A stretch of 64,000 nucleotides of DNA, from positions 1,860,001 to 1,924,000 of the forward strand of contig JAHRHY010000006.1 of assembly GCA_019671135.1 (NCBI GenBank), written 5' to 3'. The notes beneath the pieces were generated by a model, which was not told where the DNA came from, did no database searches, and saw only the letters and a program-made list of their open reading frames with translations. The stretch's first letter is position 1. Each line of letters starts with the position of its first letter. This document shows, in pieces, positions 23,401 through 35,218 of this stretch. Source of the stretch: Linnemannia hyalina. Its lineage: Eukaryota > Mortierellomycota > Mortierellomycetes > Mortierellales > Mortierellaceae. The position numbers and the translations under genes are program-made.

Positions 23401-26400
23401 GTGAAGGTGTGCGTGCGTTCTTGTTTTGTTTGTGCTCAAGATGGGACAGGTACGAGGTTACAACAAAATTGCAAGTGCGCAAGTCCTTCCTTCATCCTCA
23501 ATCCTCATCCCACCCACCGTCCTCCCCAAGATGACGATGATGGATTTAAAAAGGACACTGTGGCCCCTCCTCTCGTCTACTTTCTCTCTCTTCCAGTCCT
23601 TTCCTCTGTTTCACTTCTCTTTCTCTTTTACTCTCCCCTTCTTTCCTTTATCTTTATCTTTATCTTTCTCGATTTTTAATTTCTTCTTCGTCCTTTCAGA
23701 ATAACCCTTCGTTCTACCTCACTTTCTTTACTCACAACTAATCCCTGAAATACACCCTTGCTCCCTTTTCACCCGCTTGCACTGTAACACCATCCTTCTT
23801 CACAAACACAAAGCACCCTCCCTCCCACCACTTCTCTTCCCTCACATACTCCACTTCACCCTACCCTCTCATCCTGTCATCTTTTACCTTTTTCAAGAAG
23901 AAAGCAATTGTAAGCGACCTCCAATTGTCCCTCGGACCCTTTTCTTTTATTTCTTCTCAAACCCATGGGAATCCCAACAGCAACAGCCGATAACAATTTT
24001 GCGTCGAACAACCACAAACATACATTTAGATCCTATCCTTCCGCCCCTCTCTCGTCCCCTCTCATTCTCTTTTACTACCCCACAGCATCCACGTGAACAA
24101 AGTAGCTTACTCTTTGAATCACTGAACATCCCGTCCCTTCTCTTCAGAGGTGTGCGCTGCTTGTTTGCTTAATTACCAAACACTCTTTGTCCTTTCATTC
24201 CCATTCATCTTGGGTCCTTGCCCTCGCCTGACACCGTGCTTAGACACAGCCGTATTTCTTTTACTCTTTCGTCATGGTATTCTTCCACGACGCATCGACA
24301 CATACTCAGCGAGTCAAGCACACACATACACACATACACACATACACACACATATACACGCAACTACGATTTAAACCTTCAGCCGGAGTAAAAAGTAAAC
24401 AGTCCAAACGAAAAAGAAATGAGAGCACAACTCTACCTTGTCCTTTTATCCTGTCGCGAGCGGCATTTTGTCAGTTCTTGGCCAATTTTTTGTACCTCTC
24501 AATCGTCTCTGAGCTGGATCCAACTCGCTTCCTCTCTCTCCTTCCTTCCTTCCTTCCCAAATCTTTTCTTATCCTCTCTATGACTGGCTGCCATTCAGTA
24601 TTAGCGTCTTGTTTTACATATTAAAGTTCTTCTTTTTTCATTGCGACCTACTTACGATACCTAGAACCAAAACAAAGGGCAAGAAGGCACCACGAAAACG
24701 GTAAGCAAACACACTCACACAAAAAAAATCCCCAATGGCCCTACTCACTTTTTTTTGAGTTGTTACATCGCCCTCGACTCCCTGCTCGCATTGGGCAGCT
24801 TGTGAAGAAGAAAAGAGGAAAGCGGGTGCATCTTCCCGGGTGCATGTGTCAACTGTTCAACTCTCGTAATCTCTATACAATGTTGACTCTTTTCCTTAGT
24901 ACGTTTCGTTGTGTGCAACCTCCTTCCCTGCATTGACTTTTTTTCTGGCCCTATCGCCGTCTCCCATTGGACCGTCATCATCACTTTTTTTATTGCTCCA
25001 AGACGAACACGGCAGGCCTGGTTCTCACCCTCTGCTTAAGGCTCCCTTTTCCTACCTTCCCTCTTCCTTCCTTCCTTCCTTCCTTGCTTTATTCCTTCTT
25101 ACCTTTCTTCCCTCTCCTGTCCCCTTCTTCTTGTTTCTTATCCATTCCTCTTTCTCTCGTTCATTCTCGCTCCTATTCCTCTGGAGTCGCAATGTAAGAT
25201 GGCCTATATACCTGCTTGAACAGAACAAGAGAAAAAAAATTGAAAAGGAGGCAATGGAAAGCGAATGCTACCATGAACTTGATAACCGATGGCATCGTTT
25301 TGACACCACCATATCCTCGGAGACTACCCCTGCCTCCGATTGATACTAGTCTCGTCACCAGAGGCCGCTTTCTCACCGAGCCCACCCTCCAACGACAATG
25401 CGTTGCCAACCAGGATAGATTTTTCCCCTTTGATGTTTTCCGTGCAATACTATTCCTTTTCCTCTACATTCGCTTATCTGGCGTGGGATTCGGGAGTGTC
25501 GGTGTTGGTGCAACATGTTATGTCTTTACTGCATCCTCCTCGCTGGGTGCTTTCCGTGCTAGGTTGTTATCGCCGTCCTTGCCAATTGTTTAGTAAATAC
25601 TTCCTTGTTTTCTCTCCCTCTCCCGTTTTGAGTTTACAAACAGGCCTCTATTGCTACAGTATGGGTGCACATTCAAAAAGAAAGGCGTGGATTCAATTGG
25701 GATCGATTATTCATTGCAAGTTCGCGAGCAGTGTTTGTTGAACCGATATGACACAATCCAGAACCAGCAAGTCGACCCTTGTTCTCGGTCGGGTACACCT
25801 CTCATGGTTACTCCTGCTCATTCGCCCTTTTCTTTTGTATTCTTATATTGACCAATCATTATTCTCTGGTGCAAGACATCCATCCATTCACGCTTCAGTG
25901 CTCTTTCCTTTCCCCCAGCACGTCCCTTCTGCGATCGATTCAAAGTCTACTTCTGTTACTCTTCCCTTCGTCTCATATAAAGGGTGTCAATACCCCGAGT
26001 CGAGGATCATTGCTCTCTTTCCTCCTTTTTTTTATTTATTTATTTATTTCTTTCTTTCGTCTTCCTTTCTCCTTGTCACTGCTCGCCTCACCCTGACTCC
26101 TTCGTTGCAGGGTGCCTGTTTGTTTCTTCTATCATTCATTACTACCATTGAACGGGCATCTTACACTCCTACCTTTCTCCTTCCATCTTTCCCCCCTTTT
26201 TCATACATACCCTCGCCCATATTCTCACACTCACCTTCAACTCGCATTGTTTTTATGCCTCACCAAGAACAACCAACTAACCGTTAGCCCCACGCTCTTC
26301 TTCTTACCTTTCCATTCATCAGTCGCTCAACCACATCGTCAAATTTCATCCAGTACCAAGACTATTAAGGACCATCAACGCCGCAGTCCCATTCTCTTAC

Positions 26401-26688
26401 ACTAGCCCTTCCCTGATTTCACACGCTTTCTGCACCTTTCTACACACACAAACATCGTACAACCCTGTCGACTCTCTCGTCCTTTTTTCTTCACCCCCTC
26501 TGTTTTTTTCTTTTGTTGTCCCTTCCAACTCTTCACTCACTCGTTTGCCCTTTCATTTCTAGTTTCACAAACACAGCTTGGCCCTTTCACCCAATAGTCC
26601 ACCCTCGCCGCCCTTCTTCCTCTTTGTTTTCCCTTTTATTATCACTGCATCTGCGCAACAATAGCACGGATATAAGAGAAACAACACA
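23401..26688 (+). promoter_or_regulatory. Long pyrimidine-rich upstream region of the C2H2 factor
   Basis: For about 3.3 kb before the transcription-factor start codon the plus strand is strongly C/T-rich, as is seen in shorter form upstream of other genes in this window. It contains a CACATA/CACACA microsatellite at 24319-24359 and CTTC tracts near 24540 and 25070. It may hold the promoter and a long 5' leader. Apparent frames such as 25748-26287 are Phe/Ser/Leu/Pro-rich by-products of pyrimidine bias. Confidence 0.45.
24319..24359. repeat. CACATA/CACACA microsatellite
   Basis: An imperfect array of CACA and CATA units within the upstream region of the C2H2 factor gene. Confidence 0.9.
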
Positions 26689-28197
26689 ATGGTCGCATTC
26701 CCTCCCGTCCCGTCGTCCTCTCCCAACGCATTGAATGCGCCTGGTCTTATGGCCACCCCTTTGGCTCATCGATCGCTCTCCGCCCCATCCCACCTCCAAC
26801 TGTCGGAACTCGACCAGGACAGCTTTGTCTCAGGCCAACTCATGGCTAATAAGAACTACACCACCCAAAACGACAATCTCTTCCAGCAAAGCCAGAGCCA
26901 TCAACTACAACAATACCAACAACAGCAACATCAACAGCAGCTGCTTCAACAACACCTAAATGCCCAATTTCCTGCCACACCCACTCAACAAGCATACGAC
27001 CAGCAGCAATACTTCATGCAGTCACAACTTCACATGGGCATGCAACAGCAACACCTGCAACAACAACAGATGGTCAGCGACTCCAGCATTTACACCTACC
27101 AGCAAGCTGTTCACCCTTTCCAGGTGGATGTGCTCCATGCTTCACTAAATCAAGTCGAGATGTCCTCACCCGTGCGCGTTAAGTTTGAGTTTCCCAGCGA
27201 CTCTATGCCACGACATCAATCCTTTGCGTCCCAAGACATGGACGACGTTCAGGGCTCCACAGGTTCCATCGCATACTCTCCTTCGTCCTCGTCGATGGAC
27301 AGCTCAAGTCCCACGTTCAGCGGTGCTGCGGCTATCCCACCCACCTCTGGAGGCAACCCATCCGGGCTCCGATCGACTAGCAGAGTCATTTCGATGCCCT
27401 TTGAAGACTCGGCCTTCTCCCAATTCGAGCTGCCGGAGGAGTTTGCAGGGTACGCTTTCCCTCGCCACGGTTCTCTTGGGTCACTATACCCCATCACGCA
27501 ATCTCACGAGCTCCTCGACGCGACATCTCCTTTTGGGTCTGCGGCGCACCACCATTATCATTTCCATGGCCGCCGTCGCTACGATACTGGCGGCACTGAT
27601 ATGGTCCCTTCTACCTCCTCCACTTCCATCTCGTCCGTTTCGTCTTTGCCGCCCAGCAGTGGCGGGTCGATGAACGGCGTTGCTCCACCTGCTGGCGCAG
27701 CCGGAGCCAAGATAATCAAGCAACGCCGAGCGTCGCTGAGTCCAGACACTCCGAGCAGGGTCTTTAACTGCCTTATTGACGACTGTGGCAAACTCTTTAA
27801 ACGCTCAGAGCACCTAAAGCGCCATGTACGATCTGTGCACACGCTGGAGAAACGTAAGTCCACCCAACCCAGCAGTCGGGAAGAACAATTGAAAAAAAGA
27901 GTTTTATGAATACGAAACCCAATTCTCCCGCACGCCGTCTCTATCTATTTTTCCTGACTCTCCGCTCCTTTTTTTCTCTTTCGCCTTCGTCTTTCCCGCA
28001 ACATATTAATAGCGTTCATATGCCCTTTCCGGGACTGCCCTAAAAGCTTCTCGAGAAGCGACAACCTGAACCAACACATCCGTGTGCATCGACACGACAA
28101 AGAAAAGGCGGCGGCGGCAGCAGCAGCACCGCCCAAGCCGTTCACTAACTTTACGCCCTTCCTCGGACCCACTGAGAAGACCGCCAATCTGTTGTAG
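26689..28197 (+). CDS. C2H2 zinc-finger transcription factor (Msn2/Seb1/Com2-type fingers)
   Basis: Predicted nuclear DNA-binding activator. Exons 26689-27853 and 28013-28197 join as AAA-C|CG and give 449 residues. The N-terminal ~350 residues are a Gln-rich then Ser/Pro-rich activation-type region. Two C-terminal fingers follow: C361-x4-C366-x12-H379-x4-H384 with helix KRSEHLKRH, and C392-x4-C397-x12-H410-x3-H414 with helix SRSDNLNQH, linked by TLEKPF. This finger pair and the helices match the family that binds stress-response elements (core CCCCT), such as yeast Msn2/Msn4. The intron falls exactly in the linker between the fingers. The protein ends shortly after the second finger with an Ala run. 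The start codon is the first in a long open frame. Family is sure; orthology to one named member is not. Confidence 0.92.
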
Positions 28198-28989
28198 TAT
28201 GCCTGAGTAAGAAAGAAAGTCTCTTGGACAAGCAAGCAAAGGGACCCAGTCCTCCGGTCATGGACGGACGCCTATTCTTTTCGCCTCCCTCCTTCTCGTG
28301 CTCCTTTTTCCTTTTCTCATTTCTTGCTCTGTGTGTATACCCTTGCCTCCTCCCTTCTCTCACCCTACTTGCTAGCTGTACTTTAACAATTGTCCTCTTA
28401 CTAACGTCGTATTCCTATCGACGACTTTATACTCGTATCGCTTCCTTGACTTTTTTTGTTGTTCTTCTGTATATATTGTCTTTTTACTTCTGTTCTCGCG
28501 TCTTTCTATCGAATGAAATACTTTGTTGAATGGTATCTCTGTCTTTCATAACTGATAAACAAACACTTGTGATGAATGATGATGATGATGGGTGTCGGAT
28601 TGATATTTTTCTCCACAAATCAGCAGCCAATCAACGCGCCTGGATGGATCGTGCGTGCGGGGAAAGAGAAGAGAGAGGGAGGCATCGGCCAGATTACAAT
28701 CTTTAGTTGGGTGCTTTTCAGCCTTTCCTCGCCCTCCCATACTTTTATTCTCCTTCGTATTACTCACCCTCTCTTTTTTCTTTGTTATCTTTCTTCACCT
28801 TTTCTTACAGCATCCTTTCCCTTCATCTCTCCTCTCGCACTCCTAATCGCCACTTTTCTAAAGCGACAACCCTTCCTTCCTTCCTTCCTACAATCTACTG
28901 CCTGAAGACGAAACAGCTTTTGGCTTCCTTCATTGTTCCTTCCTTTCTACTTTCTCTCGCAAAAGAAATCGAATATACTCCTCCAAACG
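28198..28989. other. Intergenic, pyrimidine-rich leader of the next gene
   Basis: No gene seen. The plus strand is C/T-rich from about 28260 to 28960 with a short ATG/ATGATG stretch near 28570. It contains the 3' flank of the C2H2 gene and presumably the promoter of the downstream plus-strand gene. Confidence 0.5.
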
Positions 28990-31607
28990 ATGTTATCTCT
29001 TACCACCGCAACTGCTCGTTCAATGGTATACCCATCCACAACTAACAACCATCATAGACCAACAATCACTTGCCCCCCCCCCCCCCCCCTCTCTCTCTCT
29101 CTCTCCCTTTATTTCATCTCCCGTATTTCTTATCCTTCGCTGCTTTCCTATCCTCTCAACATGGACTTGCAATCATGATTTTATGCTTACTCGCATTTTC
29201 ATAAACAAACAACAACCCCGAACAACACAAAAAACAAAAATTCACATGTAATCAAATGCTCACTCTCATGCCCACCCCTTTATTTTGTTTGTGGGTACCA
29301 AAACATTAGGCCCAAGAAGCAGTGGATGCTCTTGTTGAAGGCCGATATCACGAATTGATGTCATGGCCGTCCGGACGTCTCCAACAGCAGCAGCGTATCC
29401 TATCTTTCACCGAAGGCCATGGGCAGCAGCCTCAGGACCGACTCTTGGACTATCTTCGATTGTCGTGCGATGGCAGTGTTGCAGGCAAGCAGGACCAACA
29501 GGGGCAGAAGGGGCAGGAGGAGCAAGAGAGACATATCTTGCAATGGCTCAAGGAAATGAGGAGCATTAGGTCACAGGATCATGGTCGCAGTATGATTCTG
29601 GATAATTGTTGTGAGACATCTCCAGTTTTTCAGAGGTCTTTCGACTCGGAGATGGATGTGGAGGTGGAGAAGCAGACTACAACACTGAGCCGGACTCTGG
29701 TATTGGTACTTGTTGGACAAGTAGGGGCGCCGGCAAAGTTGTTGGACCGTTCTGTTGGCGTGGTGTTGGTTGTTGAAGATGAGAAGGAAGCGCCCTGGAA
29801 GTTTCATGGAGTCGTCTGTGTGACTGTATCAGAGGAGCGTCTCGTCTCTCAAGGATGGAGGCGCATGCAGGGAGATACCAGACAGTCCGTATCCAGTATG
29901 ACCACCACCGCAGCACCCGTCGCCTCGACAAATTACAGTATCCAGGAACAGCAGTACCAGAAGTCCGGGGGTAGACACTGCGACGAGGAGGATGACGATT
30001 CGGACGACGATTATTGGGGCCAGTACGGAGACCCCGACAGCGACCATGACGATTCTGCCAGTGGTGAGAGCAGCAACGACCGTTCTCCGACAGAAGACGT
30101 ATCATCCCCCTCGTCTTCCTTGGTAGATACTACCTTCACACTTGCATCAACGTACCACTCTCCAGCAACCACAGGAGCCGTGAAGTCGTCGACAGCTATC
30201 TCAATGGCGGTCAATACCATATTCACCACGAACAGTGCCGCATACACAACAAGTCTCACATCAGGACCCAACAATTGTCCTTGGGAAGAAGTGGACGAGG
30301 TCGATGAGGATGACGATGATGAGTACTGGGGGAAATACGGAGACCACGATGATCCAGAGCCAGAGCCAGAGCCAAAGCAACAACAACACCGAGGACAAGG
30401 ACAAGATTCCGAAGTTCCTCCCAAAGATTCCTCCCACGCCAACCATGACAACAACACCAACAGTATTTATGGCATGAAGGCAGAACGGCAAAAAATCGAC
30501 CCCACGGTTCCCACGGCACAAAAGGAAGCTCTCCACATTTCCTCCGAAGCAGCTCTTCCCGATTCAGCTTTTCCGACGTTGGTCGCACATGTTTCTGTTG
30601 TACCTGAGCCGGGACAAGTCGACCCCACAGCTTTGACCCTCCGGCTCATGAACCTCATCGTCCACCATACCGATCCTACGGGATATTCAGGAGCAGCACG
30701 GGTGCACAGAGACCAACAGTTCTACACCTACGATGAGGACGACGATATCGATGACCAATTACCTGATAATGAGGAGAGCACATATGACAGCACCAGCAAC
30801 AGGAGTAGGACGAGGGGCGGGTTCCTTATCCGCCTTGACAGTCGTCTCCAACAGGACCACGTTAGTGCAGCAGCAACTCCCCTCGAGTCCGAGCACCAAC
30901 CCCACACCAATCACGCCAACGACAAGGACGGGCAGAGGGAAGGGGAGAACGGTGTTGATACCGAAACCCCGAGTACACTATTCTCCGCCCCTGCATTAGC
31001 CTTTGCATCCCACTCTCACCAAAGCAACACCAACAACATCAAGGACAACGAGGCAGGCTCTAGTACTTCCCCTCCTTCCCCCTCCTCCTCCCCACAATCA
31101 AGATCCGAATCACAATCGTTATCAACCACCATCTCTACTTCTGGCTCTTTAGCTCTTGCCCCTGCCTCGTTACCAAATCCTTCTATTTCGTCCTTCCCTC
31201 CACCCACACAACACTCACCACATTTCACAGACAGACGCCAACAACAACAAGAGCAGGAGCAACAAGACCAACAAGAATCCTTATCTCCCTCCTCATGCAC
31301 AGACTCGGCATTTCAGGAGTACCTCGACCAACCCTGCGATAACAACAACCGCACCAACAACAACAACCACACCAACAGCAACAACAACAACGACAAGAGC
31401 ATCAACAACGCCTGCACAAGTATATCCGAGCGCGAAAAGAAATGGGAGGATGAGCGAGAGCAGTTCCTCAGTTCGTTGAGGTCAATTGCTCAGGAGGCCA
31501 AGGCTATACTTGGTCTCACAAAAGCAGATTTCTTGGATATGCTCGACCGAGCCTACGACTCTCCGGTCGCCTTTACTACTACTACCACTACTACCACTAC
31601 TCATTAG
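28990..31607 (+). CDS. Unrecognised acidic low-complexity protein with two YWG-[QK]-YGD motifs
   Basis: I do not recognise the family. The main exon is 29310-31607, opened by the acceptor ATTAG; its frame has a stop just upstream, so an earlier exon is needed. The best candidate is 28990-29025 (ATG to ATG, donor GTATAC), giving 777 residues, but this exon and its 284-nt intron are tentative. The first ~180 residues look folded (DALVEGRYHEL, then a hydrophobic LVLVLVGQVG stretch). Two acidic segments contain DDDYWGQYGD (Tyr247) and DDEYWGKYGD (Tyr351). The middle and end are Ser/Asn/Gln-rich, and a charged helix (about 725-760, WEDEREQFLSSLR to DMLDRAY) precedes a Thr run. AATAAA follows 21 nt after the stop. 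No function is proposed. Confidence 0.75.
29073..29105. repeat. C17 homopolymer joined to a TC microsatellite
   Basis: A run of about 17 C followed by alternating TC units, inside the predicted first intron of the acidic-protein gene. Such tracts are prone to length errors in assemblies. Confidence 0.9.
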
Positions 31608-31627
31608 TCACCTCTCTGTCGCTCATA

Positions 31628-31633
31628 AATAAA
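31628..31633 (+). terminator. Polyadenylation-type AATAAA after the acidic-protein gene
   Basis: AATAAA lies 21 nt after the stop codon at 31607. The expected cleavage zone reaches into the 3' end of the convergent lipase gene. Confidence 0.5.
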
Positions 31634-31653
31634 AAACTGTACACATTTCGTCG

Positions 31654-31659
31654 TTTATT
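31654..31659 (-). terminator. Polyadenylation-type AATAAA after the lipase gene
   Basis: TTTATT on the plus strand gives AATAAA on the minus strand, 58 nt past the lipase stop codon. It sits downstream of the AATAAA of the opposing gene, so the two 3' untranslated regions should overlap or touch. Confidence 0.5.
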
Positions 31660-31716
31660 ACGATTTTTTTTTTCGTTTACATAGGAGAGCGGAGAGAGAA
31701 ACATAAGACCATCAAT

Positions 31717-33684
31717 CTAGTGCCCCTCTTGGAAGAGCCTAGTTGCAGCAGACATATAAAGCTCGACCGCATCAAAAGGCGACCCTGTCGTGCTAGAGGG
31801 GTAACCAATTTTCAACCGCCAGCGATTGTTGAGATCCCAATGATCGCACTCGACCGTCTCGATATACTTGCCCCACCGAGCACTGGTCACCGAGACTAGT
31901 CCATCATTCTCCCCTTCCTTGGCATTGATCACCTCCCATGGAAATCCCAAGGGTGCCCAGATGGGCAAGCGAGGGATGGAGGCTCCGTAAGAGTAATAGG
32001 CCACTCGTGGGTCGTCCGGCGTGTTGGGGTTGAACACTTGGTTGCAGTATTCCGTCGTCAGGTTGGCATATGCTGGCGTATCCAAAAAGGGGATCAAGAA
32101 TCGACTCCACAGGGGGGCCTGGACCTGTATGTTCCTCGAATGTTGTGCTGCCTCCTGAGCTGCAGCGGCCTTAGCTTCAGGGGTAGATGCAGTATCAACA
32201 GCTGCAGCAGCAGCTACAGCTGCAAGCCGGGAGGCCTCCTCTCCCAACTTGCGCATGGCTTCCTCTTCAGATTGTTGCAAAAGACCGACACCGATGTTGT
32301 CTCTGAACCAGTCCATCATTGGACTGCCGCGATGGGGTGTCGAGAACGTCGTGAGAGATTCGACGTGGTAGTTCTTGTCGTGGATATGGCTAATCAAGTA
32401 TCTGCTGTCCAGTCCTCCCTATAGGAATAAAAAAATACAAGTATGAATGTTAATGCTTGAAAGGATGCGGAAATAGAGGAATAATGCGCTCTCGCTATTG
32501 TGGCACAAAGGGCCTGGAATGAAAAACTACCATTGAATGGGCTACAAAATTGACAGGACTGCCCTCCATGGTGGCCGACAATATCCTGTGCAAATCCTCG
32601 GCGCGCTTGCGGATACCTCCAGTTCTACGACCATGTAAGAAGGAAGGAAAGAAGAAGTAAGTGCTTCTCCTTGACTAAGAATTTGAGGTTGATGGAGTAG
32701 TTGTCCCCTGAGTTCAAGCAAGACAGATTGAAATCATTTTTTTTTGACTTCGCCCAAAATACAGGTGATTCCTGAATCCTGACAGGTTTGTTGTTTGTTC
32801 AGTTTGAGGTCGGGGACTGGGAGCGGAAGGGGAAAAGAAGTGAGAGCAAATGTAACGGGGAATGTTTCGACTGCTGTCTCAATTTACCTAGGCACCCCGG
32901 CGACGACGACTTTGGCACCGAGTTTGGTCAGGGCCTTGTGGATTCCATTCCAGTAATGGATCTGTAGCGAGGGTATATTCTCTGGCCCCATCTTGTCGAA
33001 CCCAAACAAACCTGTTTGTTTATTAAGCATCCACACAAAAAATAAGATCAAAAATCAATGGTTAGCGAGGGAGGAGAGACACAGAGGAAAGACAGTGCAG
33101 TGCATACGCCGCATAAATAAAATCCTGGCCCTTTGGTCATCACTATTTCATTCCACGTGTCTAATGTATGCAACGTATACGAGTCAGAGAGGGGCGTGTG
33201 GAAAGAAGTTGAGACCAAGTTACTCACCATGACAGAGGACGATTGGATGACGCGGAGCGATGTAGGTAGCGCTGACAGGCATCGATAGTCCAAAGTTCTT
33301 GATGCGCCGGTCAAGGTTCTTCCAGGGTTGGAGTGAAGGGTACTGTTCGTGCGTCAACCGAGGAGAAAGGGGAGGAGGGAGAGCTCCCTCTAACTCTTGG
33401 TGGTTGTATGCAGAGGCTGACACGGTCGACTGCCCTTGGTGATACTCGCGGCCGTTGGACGATAAAGACTCAGAGTGGCCCTTTCTGTGATATTCTTGCT
33501 CATGCTGATGTTGTTGTTGACGCATCGACGAGGAAGAAGAGTCGTCCTGGTGATGGGTCGTTTGTTCACCCGAGAAACCGATCTTAGACCTAAGGGCAAC
33601 AGTGAGATTGACCGTTGAGTTGATGGCTGCAGAGATGGTTGAGCGCAGATGCGTCGCGAGGAATGAGGTTGTGTTCATCAGCAT
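31717..33684 (-). CDS. Alpha/beta-hydrolase lipase (triacylglycerol-lipase-like)
   Basis: Predicted ester hydrolase acting on acylglycerols. Four exons (33684-33228, 33011-32888, 32624-32531, 32418-31717) keep frame and give 458 residues. The core reads RHPIVLCHG, then LFGFDKMGPENIPSL, a segment typical of fungal and bacterial lipases of this type. The nucleophile elbow is AHSMGG with Ser224, split from GGLDSRYL by the third intron. The likely acid is Asp397 in GENDGLVS and the likely base His418 in CDHWDLNN, each in the expected order. An Ala/Glu-rich helical insert (about 275-317) probably forms a lid or cap. About 120 N-terminal residues are Ser/His/Gln-rich with no clear signal peptide, so the enzyme is probably intracellular. 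It is tail-to-tail with the plus-strand gene ending at 31607. Substrate is inferred only. Confidence 0.9.
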
Positions 33685-35218
33685 CGTCGCTTATAAGTAG
33701 TAGTCCTGAGGTTGTTTTTGTGGCGGTTGATGTGTGGGGTGTGTTGTTGTTTGGGCTCCAAGGAACCGTGATGCAGGGCTCGTGCGTAAAAGGCGTTTTT
33801 AACCAGCCTTGACAGGGATGGAGGGTGAGGGTGTGTGATGAGTAGTAGAGAGGGGAGAAGTGGTAGAGTGGAGATGGAGAGGAGTGTGGGAGAAAGAAAA
33901 GCAAAACGATGTTGAATCGGAACGAGACGAACCAACGGAAGGGAGAAAAAAAACAACCGTGAAACGTGGGGAGTGAAAATGAGCTCATTTCTTTCAGGGT
34001 CGGGTCACATGACTATTCACACCTGGTGGCATAGGATTTGCTTGAAGTCCCATGGTGCCTTGTCGCACTTGGCCACTGTGTACAGTAGCTAGCCTCAACA
34101 AGGGGCCAGTACGAACTGAAGGTCAGCTGAGCAGACATATGCTTTCTTCATGTATGTGGCCTGTTACATGCGATTGGATGTCATTTGACATCAAGCAAAG
34201 ACTGGTTTGAATACGTGCTTGACATAATACCATCGCGATCCACACTGCAAGTGTTAGCGGATTATCATCGCATTGAAGAAAGGCGTCCAGGATCGAGTAT
34301 CTGAAAGATATGGCTTTACGGTCAACGCACTCGTACCAAGATAATAGGAAGGGGTATTTTAGGCTTTGACAGTAGACATGGCTTTTTTTTGCCACCAATC
34401 TGGACATCAAATATCTGTGGTACCAAGTCGAATGTCGTGTCCATGGTCATCGTTCGTTTGGATTCACAGTCATCCAAGAAGAACGCCTCTGCTCAACATA
34501 TGAAGAAGAAGAAAAGGATCATAGGTTGTGCGAGTGTCGTCATCTTGGTGGTGCCTTTACTGCCCTCTTCGAAGTAAACGTGAAAAAGACAAGCTCCGCT
34601 CGTGCTACTTAAAGTGGCAGAATATCTCCTTCTCCTACATGTTATTGCAAGCGTCTGATGATAAGACAGAAAGAAGTGGTATCCCAGTTGGCTCTCTATT
34701 CTCGTGCAATTATTATTAATTATTTGTTTGGGTACATGCGTAAAGTGTATTTATTCCTTCCATCATGGCTCTCAAGAATGCGGCATCCATCTTCATAAAG
34801 AGAATAAACAGATGAATGTTTTGGTTTGCACATGAACGTACAGCACGAAAGTATCCTCAGACAACGACAATATGCCAGGGATGGGTGGGGTAAGGATGAT
34901 ATGAATGACATTTGCCATGATATCGGTCGTGAAGGATGTTTGTTTCTTGGAATGGGTTTAGGTGGTGATGGTGGTGGTGCAGGCGTACTTGACTACAGCA
35001 CTTGTTGTGTGTGTTTTGACATCAATGCGTTCGCAGGCTGCCGGGTGTGGACCGCCTGATTCCCACTCTGAAAGAAGAAAAAATAGACTCTACCTGCAAA
35101 ATTTGTTTCAACCAGCCCACTCCTCTCTTTGTTCTCTTCCTCTCCTTTACACTTTGCTCCTGTTCACTCACACTCTCCACCTTCTCACCCACTACTTCAT
35201 TTACGTACACACACAACC
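33685..35218. promoter_or_regulatory. Divergent intergenic region between lipase and VAP genes
   Basis: No gene seen. Positions 33790-33960 are purine-rich on the plus strand, that is pyrimidine-rich in the lipase direction. Positions 35100-35215 are C/T-rich in the VAP direction. The middle (34000-35000) is mixed and AT-rich with no recognised element. Confidence 0.5.

Noticed and set aside
25748..26287. 179-codon plus-strand frame upstream of the C2H2 factor
   Set aside because: Phe/Ser/Leu/Pro-rich composition is the by-product of a pyrimidine-rich strand; the likely role is promoter or leader.
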